Below are positions 1 through 5,854 of a stretch of DNA of 6,003 nucleotides, in pieces. The notes beneath the pieces are model-generated. The model did no database searches and was not told the DNA's origin. It was given only the letters and a program-made list of their open reading frames with translations. A program made the position numbers and the translations under genes. Origin of the DNA: Thermoplasmata archaeon (GTDB lineage: Archaea; Thermoplasmatota; Thermoplasmata; Lutacidiplasmatales; UBA184); assembly GCA_030043405.1 (NCBI GenBank), contig JASHXS010000208.1:1-6003 (forward strand). The letters are read 5' to 3'. Position 1 is the first letter of the stretch, and each line of letters opens with the position of its first letter.

Positions 1-1
1 A

Positions 2-1120
2 CGGCACCACGCCCACCTCGTCCCGTTCGCCGGCTGGGAGATGCCGCTGTACTACTCGAGCATCTTGGCCGAGCACAAGGCCGTCCGCGAGAAGGTGGGC
101 GTCTTCGACGTCTCCCACATGGGGATTCTCACGCTGTCCGGGGCGAGTGCGGCCGAGCTGCTCGCGCGGCGCTCCACCGCCAACGTCCCGGCGCTGCCAC
201 CAGGGCTCGTCCGGTACACCTTCTTCCTGGAGTCGACGGGGGCGATCGTGGATGACCTGCTCGTCTCCCGGCTCGACGCCGGCGCCGACCTGGACCACCG
301 GTACCTCGTCGTCCCCAACGCGGCCCACGCGGACGAGATCGAGGAGATCCTCCGTCATCACCGCGCTCCGGACACGACGATCGCCCGCTGGAACGGGCAG
401 GTCGCCATCCTCGCCGTACAGGGGCCGGAAGCTCGGAGCCTCCTGGAACGGACGTTCGGCTGGGAGCTGGGCGGACTGAAGTTCTACCGGAGCGCGGCGT
501 TCCCGTACGCACCCGGAGCCGGGGAGCCGAAGGGCCGGCTCGGTCTCCGTTTCCCCGAGGAGCTGGCCCGCGAGCTACTCGTCAGCCGAACTGGTTACAC
601 CGGCGAGCGAGGGTACGAACTCTTCGTGCGAGCCGAGGAGGCCGTCGCGCTGGCGGACCGCCTCGTGGCTGCAGGGGCGGTCCCGTGCGGTCTCGGCGCC
701 CGGGACACCCTCCGACTCGAGCAGGGGTACCTGCTGTCGGGCCAGGACTTCCACCGGGACCGGACGCCCCTCGAGGCCGCCCAGGACCGGTTCGTCGACT
801 TCGACCACGTCTTCGTGGGCAAGCCCGCGCTCGAGAAGCAGCGGGCGGACGGGCTCTCCGTGCGGCTCACGGGGCTGGTCGTCGAAGAGAAGGGCGCCAT
901 CCCTCGCCACGGCACCCCGGTCCTGCATGGGGGCCAGGAAGTGGCCCAGGTGACCAGCGGGGGCCTCTCCCCGACGTTGGGGTACGGGATCGCCCTGGCC
1001 TACCTGGCCCCGACGTTGGGCGTACCGGGCCAAGAAGTCCTGCTCACTCTGCGGGGCCGGCCGGTCCCGGCCCGGGTCGTGCCGCTTCCCTTCCGGACGG
1101 CCCCGTCGAGCGGGACCTAG
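2..1120 (+). CDS. gcvT: Aminomethyltransferase, glycine cleavage system T protein (5' partial)
   Basis: The T protein transfers the aminomethyl carbon of glycine from lipoylated H protein to tetrahydrofolate, releasing ammonia and methylenetetrahydrofolate; it is cytoplasmic. The first ATG in the window is at 41, but the same frame is open to the left edge and encodes FAGWEMP, the conserved N-terminal family motif, so the true start lies outside the window. Numbering from the Met at 41: VGVFDVSHMG at 19-28; GAIVDD at 67-72, containing the conserved catalytic Asp region; TGYTGERGYEL at 184-194; GLGARDTLRLE at 217-227, with the folate-site Arg; TPLEA at 242-246; FVGKPAL at 258-264; and the C-terminal barrel with VTSGGLSPTL at 304-313 and a PARVVPLPF end. 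372 codons are visible, close to full length. A stretch of about 20 residues around 154-178 seems longer than usual. No other gcv gene is visible. The identification is firm. Confidence 0.95.
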   Translation, partial: RHHAHLVPFAGWEMPLYYSSILAEHKAVREKVGVFDVSHMGILTLSGASAAELLARRSTANVPALPPGLVRYTFFLESTGAIVDDLLVSRLDAGADLDHRYLVVPNAAHADEIEEILRHHRAPDTTIARWNGQVAILAVQGPEARSLLERTFGWELGGLKFYRSAAFPYAPGAGEPKGRLGLRFPEELARELLVSRTGYTGERGYELFVRAEEAVALADRLVAAGAVPCGLGARDTLRLEQGYLLSGQDFHRDRTPLEAAQDRFVDFDHVFVGKPALEKQRADGLSVRLTGLVVEEKGAIPRHGTPVLHGGQEVAQVTSGGLSPTLGYGIALAYLAPTLGVPGQEVLLTLRGRPVPARVVPLPFRTAPSSGT

Positions 1121-1150
1121 GTCGAGGGGCGCTCGCCCGCGCACCCGAAG

Positions 1151-1158
1151 GTAAATAG
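1151..1158 (+). promoter_or_regulatory. TATA-like box for the STAND-TPR/nadCA unit
   Basis: The motif gtaaatag is an AT-rich island in an otherwise GC-rich 66-base gap. Its centre is about 32 bases before the ATG at 1187. With an archaeal TATA-to-start distance of about 26 bases, transcription would begin within some 6 bases of the ATG, giving a leaderless or nearly leaderless mRNA. This agrees with the lack of a Shine-Dalgarno motif before 1187. The call assumes an archaeal host. Confidence 0.5.
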
Positions 1159-1186
1159 TCGAACCCTCCCATCCTCTCGGGCACAG

Positions 1187-3601
1187 ATGTCGGCCGAGGC
1201 CGGGGGCGGCCGTCCGTTCGTCGGTCGCGTGGAGACCGTGCAGGCGCTCCGTCGGCGCTTCGAGGACGCCCGGGCGGGCCACGGAGGGGTGACCCTGCTG
1301 GTCGGGGAGACCGGCGTGGGCAAGACCGAGCTCGTGACCGACCTCCTCCGCACGGTGCGACAGCGGGGGGTGCAGGTGCTGGAGGGCCGGGCCCCTCCGT
1401 TGGACGCCCCGCCCCCGTTCGCCCTGATCCGTTCCGCGATCGAAAACGTCCAGGAGCCCGGGGGTTCCGCCGCGTCGGACGGGCTCGCCTTCGCGCCGGA
1501 GGGGGTGCTGATCGGCTTCGCCCCCCGGCTCGACAACGACTCCCTCTCCTCCCCCGTGCACGTGGAAGAACGACTGCTGGACGCCCTGCGGAGCGCCGAC
1601 CACCGCGGCGAGGGCGGCCACCTGACGCTGCTCGACCGCATCGCTGCGCAGTTCCAGGAGTTCACGCGACGGGGCCCGACCGTCCTCGTCCTCGAGGACC
1701 TCCACCGGGCCGACGAGTCGTCGCTCGCGGCCGTCGAGTACCTCGCCCGCCAGTTCCAGGAGCGCCCCCTCTGGATCATCATCACCACCCGGAGCCCGCA
1801 CATGCTGCCGGAGGCGCGGCGGGCCCGGATCGACGCCCTGGCCGAAACGACCCGGGCCGAGCGGATCGTGCTCCGCCCGCTCACCTCGTCCGAAGTCGCC
1901 GAGTACCTCCACCGGTCGAATCCGGACCGGGCGTTCTCCCCCGAGGAGATCGCCCGCTGGCACTCCGAGAGCGGCGGGAACCCGCTCCTCCTCGAACAGC
2001 TCGACCGGCGACGGGCTGCCGGGGGAGCCCCGACCCCCCCCCGGCGGCACGAACCGGACGCGCCCGTCGCCCTCCCGAACCTGAGCGAGGCCGACGAACG
2101 GGTCATCGCCGCGGCGGCGGTCCTGGGACCGGAGTTCTCGTTCGGCCTCCTGCTCCGCTCGACCGGCGAGGACGAGGAACATCTGGCCGAGTCGATCGAC
2201 CGACTGGTCGGCGCGGGGCTGCTGCTCGAGCGGCCGGGGGAGTCGCTCGCCTTCGCGGACGAGCGGGTGCGGGCCCGGGTCTACGACTCGCTCACGGAGA
2301 GTCGTCGGCGGCATCTCCATCAGCGCGTGGGCGAGGCGCTCGAGGCGAGCGGGAGCGCCGACCTGACGACGGTCTACGCCCTGGCGCGCCACTACCATCT
2401 GGGAAAGGTCGACGACAAGTCGATCCACTACAACCGGACCGCCGCCGAGATCGCGCTCCGGGCCCATGCGCCCGATGTCGCGATCGAGCACCTCACCCGG
2501 GCCTTGGAGAGCCACCGGCGCCTGGCCCCGGATGACTGGGAGGGCGAGACGGAGCTCGTCGTGGAGCTTGCCCAGCAGATCGACCTCGTGGGTCGACTGC
2601 AGGAAGCGGAGAAGATGCTCCGCACGCACCTCGCCCGGCGGGGCCTGCGGAAGCGGCTCTCGCCGGCGGTCTTCGCGCTCACCGAGCTGTACCTCGCCCG
2701 ACTCCTCACGGACCAGGGAGAGTGGCACGAGGCCGAGCGGACGATCCGGGCGATCACGGGTTCGGCGGACGCCGGTGGGCTCGAGGGCCACCCGACCGTG
2801 CTGATCGCCCTGCACCGCCTCCAAGGGGAGGTGTTCTACTACGCCGGGCGGTACCCGGAGGCGCTCGCCGAGCACGCCGAGGAGCTCCGGCTCGCCGAGG
2901 CGACCGGCAATGAACGCGCCGTCGCCCTCGCCGAGGTCCGGCGGGCGAACGTGCTCGCGATGACCGGCCAGGCGGAGAACGCCGCCCGCGATGCCCGTCA
3001 CGCGGGGGAGACCCTGGAGCGGCTGGGCGACCTCAGCGAGGCCGCCTGGGCCCGACTCTTCGTCGGGGTGATCATCGCGGGCATCCCCGGCGGCCCGAGC
3101 CAGCATGTCCAGGCCATCGAGGAGTTCGCGGAGGCGATCCGCCTCGCGGAGAAGGCGCACGACCTCCGGCGCGTCGCGTGGGCCCTCTTCAACACCGCCG
3201 ACGTGCTCCGGGAGCTCGGCCGCCACGACGAGGCGGTCGAGAAGAACGCACGCTCGCGCGAGCTGCTGGAGCGGATCGGGGACCGGTTCGGGCTGGTCAA
3301 CTCGATGATCGTGGCGGGGAAGCTCCTCATCGACCAGGGCGAGTACGACCGCGCGGAGGTGGAACTGCTGGACGCCTACCGACTGGTCCGCGAGCTCAAG
3401 GCGCAGGCGGACGAGGTCGACGTCGTGCTGCGGCTGGCGGAGCTCTCGTACGCCCGCGGAGACCGCGCGAGCGCCCGGCGACGCGTGGTCGAGCTGGACC
3501 GCCGGCACCTGCCCGAGCTCCGTCCCGACCTCGCCGTCGAGTTCGACCGATTGAAGCGAGCGCTCACGGGCAAGGAGCCCCTCGATGGGCACCGCCCGTA
3601 G
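1187..3601 (+). CDS. STAND-type AAA ATPase with C-terminal TPR array
   Basis: This 804-residue protein has the build of signal-transducing STAND ATPases (MalT/AfsR-like, AAA_16 type). Residues 9-14 (RPFVGR) open the ATPase region; Walker A is GETGVGKT at 40-47 with Lys46; Walker B is VLVLED at 166-171 with Glu170/Asp171; a sensor-like IIITTR lies at 197-202; ESGGNPLLLEQL at 261-272 is typical of the family. A proline-rich linker (about 280-297) leads to a winged-helix-like region at about 298-385. From about 395 to 775 the sequence is alpha-helical, rich in Ala, Leu, Arg and Glu, with TPR-like repeats such as YYAGRYPEALAEHAEELRLA (551-570) and LRELGRHDEAVEKNARSREL (674-693). No LuxR-type HTH, signal peptide or membrane helix is seen. 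The ATG at 1187 fits the TATA-like box upstream. The 3' end overlaps nadC by 17 bases, implying cotranscription. In this family nucleotide and ligand binding drive oligomerisation; the ligand and partner here are unknown. A scaffold or regulatory role is inference. Confidence 0.85.
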   Translation: MSAEAGGGRPFVGRVETVQALRRRFEDARAGHGGVTLLVGETGVGKTELVTDLLRTVRQRGVQVLEGRAPPLDAPPPFALIRSAIENVQEPGGSAASDGLAFAPEGVLIGFAPRLDNDSLSSPVHVEERLLDALRSADHRGEGGHLTLLDRIAAQFQEFTRRGPTVLVLEDLHRADESSLAAVEYLARQFQERPLWIIITTRSPHMLPEARRARIDALAETTRAERIVLRPLTSSEVAEYLHRSNPDRAFSPEEIARWHSESGGNPLLLEQLDRRRAAGGAPTPPRRHEPDAPVALPNLSEADERVIAAAAVLGPEFSFGLLLRSTGEDEEHLAESIDRLVGAGLLLERPGESLAFADERVRARVYDSLTESRRRHLHQRVGEALEASGSADLTTVYALARHYHLGKVDDKSIHYNRTAAEIALRAHAPDVAIEHLTRALESHRRLAPDDWEGETELVVELAQQIDLVGRLQEAEKMLRTHLARRGLRKRLSPAVFALTELYLARLLTDQGEWHEAERTIRAITGSADAGGLEGHPTVLIALHRLQGEVFYYAGRYPEALAEHAEELRLAEATGNERAVALAEVRRANVLAMTGQAENAARDARHAGETLERLGDLSEAAWARLFVGVIIAGIPGGPSQHVQAIEEFAEAIRLAEKAHDLRRVAWALFNTADVLRELGRHDEAVEKNARSRELLERIGDRFGLVNSMIVAGKLLIDQGEYDRAEVELLDAYRLVRELKAQADEVDVVLRLAELSYARGDRASARRRVVELDRRHLPELRPDLAVEFDRLKRALTGKEPLDGHRP
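3572..3577 (+). promoter_or_regulatory. Ribosome binding site of nadC
   Basis: AAGGAG lies inside the end of the STAND-TPR gene, with a 7-base spacer to the ATG at 3585. It fixes the nadC start within the upstream coding sequence and shows that nadC is translated from an internal site of a longer mRNA. Confidence 0.7.
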
Positions 3602-4472
3602 TCCGACGCCCCTTTCCCACCGGGCCCTCGCTCGGCGCGCCCTCCAGGAGGATCGCGCGAGCCGGGATCGGACCAGCCGCCGCGTCCTCAACCGGGACCT
3701 CCGCATCCGGGCGACCATCGTTGCCCAGTCCGCCGGCACGCTCTCCGGGTTGACGGCCGCCCGGGCCGTGGCGGCGCTGGCCGGCGTGCGGGCGACGCCC
3801 CGGGCGCGGGAGGGCGCCGCCGTCCGACCGGGCCAGGTGGTGCTCCGCCTCGACGGCACCGCCCGCCAGGTGCTCGCCGCGGAACGAACGATGCTGAATC
3901 TTCTGATGCACGCGAGCGGGATCGCCACCGCTACGGCGCGGGCGGTGAGGGGGACGCGGGGCAGCCACCCGCGGCTCGAGGTCTGGGCGACTCGCAAGAC
4001 CCTGCCCGGCCTCCGCGACCTCGAGAAGGCCGCGGTCGTGCACGGAGGTGGGCACCCCCACCGTCGCGACCTCTCCGACGGGCTTCTCCTGAAGTCGACC
4101 CATCTCTCCCTCGTACCCGTCGAGGTCGCGGTCGCGCGCCTGCGCCGAGTGGCCCGTCCCGGCGAGTCGGTGGAAGTCGAGGTCCGGGACCTCCCGGAGG
4201 CGCTGCGAGCCGCCCGGGCGGGGGCCGACGCGCTGCTCGTCGACAACGCCTCCCCCGCCCGGGCCCGGCGGATCGTGCGGGGCCTCGTCGCGGCGGGACT
4301 GCGGCAGGGTCGTTGGGTCGAACTTTCCGGAGGTATCTCGCCGGAGCGGGTGCGGGCCTACCGTGGTGTCGGGGCCGATGCCGTGAGTCTCGGGGCCCTG
4401 ACCCACTCGGCCCGAGCCTTGCCGTTCCACCTCCGGGTGGAGCCCCCCCGCTTAAGTCGGCCCGCTCGCTAG
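3585..4472 (+). CDS. nadC: Nicotinate-nucleotide pyrophosphorylase (quinolinate phosphoribosyltransferase)
   Basis: NadC converts quinolinate and PRPP to nicotinate mononucleotide, CO2 and pyrophosphate in de novo NAD synthesis. The length, 295 residues, is normal. Family motifs appear in order: ALQEDRASRDRTS at 19-31 (usual form ALxEDxxxGDxTS); ERTMLNLLMHASGIATAT at 100-117 with Arg101; TRKTLPGLR at 136-144; GGGHPHRRDL at 154-163 with His159 and Arg160; LLLKSTHL at 167-174 with Lys170; VEVEV at 196-200 with Glu199; LLVDN at 217-221 with Asp220; ELSGGI at 246-251; and GALTHS at 270-275. From recalled NadC structures, the substrate-binding Arg, His, Lys, Glu and Asp positions are all kept. The oddity is KSTH at 170-173, where most NadC proteins have KDNH. 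The start is supported by AAGGAG 7 bases upstream. The gene overlaps the STAND-TPR gene by 17 bases and precedes nadA. The related ModD family is a remote alternative, made unlikely by the adjacent nadA. Confidence 0.93.
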   Translation: MGTARSPTPLSHRALARRALQEDRASRDRTSRRVLNRDLRIRATIVAQSAGTLSGLTAARAVAALAGVRATPRAREGAAVRPGQVVLRLDGTARQVLAAERTMLNLLMHASGIATATARAVRGTRGSHPRLEVWATRKTLPGLRDLEKAAVVHGGGHPHRRDLSDGLLLKSTHLSLVPVEVAVARLRRVARPGESVEVEVRDLPEALRAARAGADALLVDNASPARARRIVRGLVAAGLRQGRWVELSGGISPERVRAYRGVGADAVSLGALTHSARALPFHLRVEPPRLSRPAR

Positions 4473-4479
4473 CAACGAC

Positions 4480-4484
4480 GGAGG
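4480..4484 (+). promoter_or_regulatory. Ribosome binding site of nadA
   Basis: GGAGG lies in the 18-base gap after nadC, with a 6-base spacer to the ATG at 4491. A strong Shine-Dalgarno motif in such a short gap supports translation from a polycistronic nadC-nadA message. Confidence 0.75.
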
Positions 4485-4490
4485 CGGGCG

Positions 4491-5396
4491 ATGACGCTCG
4501 AGGCCGAGATCCAGGAGTTGAAGGAGGAGCGGAACGCCGTGCTCCTCGCGCACAACTACCAGCGGCCGGAGGTCCAGGACGTCGCGGACTTCGTCGGGGA
4601 CTCCCTCTTCCTCTCTCGCAAGGCGCGCGAGACCGACCGCGACGTGATCGTCTTCGCCGGCGTGCGGTTCATGGCCGAAACCGCGAAGATCCTGAACCCG
4701 ACCCGAACCGTGCTCCTGCCGGACCTGAAGGCGGGATGCGGTCTCGCGGATGCCATCACGGCGGAGCAGCTCCGGGCCTGGAAGGCCCAGCATCCGGGCG
4801 CCGCGGTGGTCGCCTACATCAACACGTCCGCCGACGTCAAGGCGGAGGCCGACTTCTGCTGCACGAGCTCCAACGCCGTACAGGTCGTGAACTCGATCCC
4901 GGCGGACCGGGAGATCCTGTTCCTGCCCGACATGTTCCTCGGGGACTACGTACGCCGTCGCACCGGACGGAAGATGCACCTGTGGGTCGGTGACTGCCCC
5001 GTGCACGCGCGGATGCGGCCGGAAGACCTCGACCGGGCGCGGGCCGCCCACCCGGGCGCGCCCATCGTGGCCCATCCGGAGTGCGGCTGCTCGACCCAGG
5101 CGCTCGGCTCGGTCGACCGGGTGCTCTCGACGGACGGGATGATCCGGTTCGCCGAGGAGACCCGCGCGCCGGAGGTGCTCGTGGCGACGGAGGTCGGCAT
5201 CCTGCACCGGATGCGTCGGCTGAACCCGACGACCCGGTTCACGCCGCTGGACGAAGGAACCATCTGTCCGTTCATGAAGGAGATCGACCTCACGGACGTG
5301 CGGGACGCGCTCCGCCTCCGACAGTACGAGATCGACGTGCCGGCCGATACCGCGACGAAGGCGCGTCAGGCGCTGGAGCGGATGGTCGCGGCGTGA
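4491..5396 (+). CDS. nadA: Quinolinate synthase
   Basis: NadA condenses iminoaspartate with dihydroxyacetone phosphate to give quinolinate, using a [4Fe-4S] cluster with one open iron site. At 301 residues it matches the short archaeal/Thermotoga type and lacks the longer C-terminus of the E. coli enzyme. Visible motifs: LLAHNYQ at 18-24 (His21, Tyr23); GVRFMAETAKIL at 57-68; DLKAGCGLAD at 78-87; YINTSADVKAEADFCCTSSN at 109-128 (Tyr109, Asn111, Ser126); LPDMFLG at 145-151; HPECGCS at 195-201 (His195, Glu197); ATEVGILHR at 232-240; and GTICPFMK at 256-263. The likely cluster ligands are Cys83, Cys169 (in GDCPVHARM) and Cys259; the spacing follows that recalled for the Thermotoga enzyme with a shift of about two to five residues. 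Cys198 and Cys200 are probably not ligands. The product feeds NadC directly upstream. The cluster is oxygen-sensitive in this family. Identification is firm. Confidence 0.97.
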   Translation: MTLEAEIQELKEERNAVLLAHNYQRPEVQDVADFVGDSLFLSRKARETDRDVIVFAGVRFMAETAKILNPTRTVLLPDLKAGCGLADAITAEQLRAWKAQHPGAAVVAYINTSADVKAEADFCCTSSNAVQVVNSIPADREILFLPDMFLGDYVRRRTGRKMHLWVGDCPVHARMRPEDLDRARAAHPGAPIVAHPECGCSTQALGSVDRVLSTDGMIRFAEETRAPEVLVATEVGILHRMRRLNPTTRFTPLDEGTICPFMKEIDLTDVRDALRLRQYEIDVPADTATKARQALERMVAA

Positions 5397-5406
5397 GCCG
5401 ACCCGC

Positions 5407-5754
5407 TCAGAAGTGGGGGATCACCGGCGCCCAGCGGGCGTGGTACATCTCGTAGGCGGCCCCGAACAGGGCGAACGCCCCCAGGAAGACGATCCCGATC
5501 GCGCTCCACGACGGTTTCGTGGTCAGGTAGAAGTGGGCGCTGAGCGGGTTCAGGCGTGTCGAGAGGAACGCAAACCCGGCCCACAGCAGGGCGATCCCGA
5601 ACAAGGCCGGCAGCAAGACCGTGTATCGGGCCAGATACAGGCCCACTCCGACGACGACGAGGACCACTGGGATGGCGGCGTGGGAGCGTCGAGGGGGCGG
5701 CGGGGGCGCCGGGGGGGCCGATGGCGCCGACCGGCGTGGGCGTCCCCCGGACAT
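5407..5754 (-). CDS. Small membrane protein with three predicted helices
   Basis: I do not recognise this 115-residue protein. Residues 1-25 form a Pro/Arg/Ala-rich tail (two PRRS motifs and a PPPPP run), probably disordered. Three hydrophobic segments follow at about 27-43 (IPVVLVVVGVGLYLA core), 47-65 (LLPALFGIALLWAGFAFLS) and 84-102 (AIGIVFLGAFALFGAAYEMY). The Arg-rich tail and the Arg/Lys-bearing loop between helices 2 and 3 suggest N-terminus inside and C-terminus outside. No enzymatic motif is visible. In this frame a stop codon lies 24 bases upstream of the ATG with no other start codon between, so the ATG at 5754 is the only upstream choice. There is no Shine-Dalgarno motif, consistent with a leaderless transcript. 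It is convergent with nadA, with only 10 bases between the stop codons, so a functional link to NAD synthesis is not implied. The hydrophobic pattern makes a real gene likely. Confidence 0.75.
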   Translation of the reverse strand: MSGGRPRRSAPSAPPAPPPPPRRSHAAIPVVLVVVGVGLYLARYTVLLPALFGIALLWAGFAFLSTRLNPLSAHFYLTTKPSWSAIGIVFLGAFALFGAAYEMYHARWAPVIPHF

Positions 5755-5771
5755 GCCGCGGGCTCCGCGGC
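5755..5771. repeat. Inverted repeat next to the start of the minus-strand membrane protein
   Basis: The 7-base arms gccgcgg and ccgcggc flank a 3-base loop (gct), directly abutting the ATG at 5754. Each arm contains the self-complementary hexamer ccgcgg. It could be an operator-like site or a hairpin; in DNA this GC-rich it may also be chance. Confidence 0.35.
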
Positions 5772-5776
5772 CGCCC

Positions 5777-5787
5777 TAGATGAATGT
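5777..5787 (-). promoter_or_regulatory. Possible TATA-like element for the membrane protein gene
   Basis: On the minus strand the sequence reads acattcatcta, an AT-rich patch in a GC-rich gap, centred about 28 bases before the ATG at 5754. The spacing fits a leaderless archaeal start. The match to a TATA consensus is weak. Confidence 0.3.
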
Positions 5788-5825
5788 CGTGGTCCAATGG
5801 CGACGCCCCCCCCTCCAGACATAGG

Positions 5826-5832
5826 CATAAAG
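5826..5832 (+). promoter_or_regulatory. TATA-like box for the GTG-start gene at the right edge
   Basis: The sequence cataaag is centred about 26 bases before the GTG at 5855, the optimal distance for an archaeal leaderless start, and sits in a short AT-rich island (5821-5832). It is the best TATA-like candidate in this 100-base divergent gap. Confidence 0.5.
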
Positions 5833-5854
5833 AGCCGGTCTCCGTGGGACGACC

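Noticed and set aside
969..1020. 13-base direct repeat ccccgacgttggg at 969-981 and 1008-1020
   Set aside because: The copies are in frame and both encode PTLG in the conserved C-terminal region of the T protein. Shared codon choice explains them; no mobile or regulatory structure is associated.
2034..2042. Run of nine C bases in the STAND-TPR gene as a possible frameshift or slippage site
   Set aside because: The frame continues with family-like sequence on both sides and the run falls in a Pro-rich linker, so no frameshift is needed.
575..4246. A 1223-codon open frame on the minus strand, antisense to gcvT, the STAND-TPR gene and nadC
   Set aside because: Long antisense frames are expected in DNA with very high GC3 because stop codons are rare. 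The translation is Arg/Pro/Gly-rich and shows no domain order, while the plus strand carries full sets of family motifs.
4451..4457. cttaagt near the end of nadC as an internal TATA box for nadA
   Set aside because: Its centre is about 37 bases from the nadA start, too far for a leaderless start, and nadA has a strong Shine-Dalgarno motif and only an 18-base gap. Cotranscription with nadC is simpler.
5397..5406. Transcription terminator between nadA and the convergent membrane protein gene
   Set aside because: The gap is only 10 bases with no hairpin and no T-run on either strand, so no terminator can be supported.
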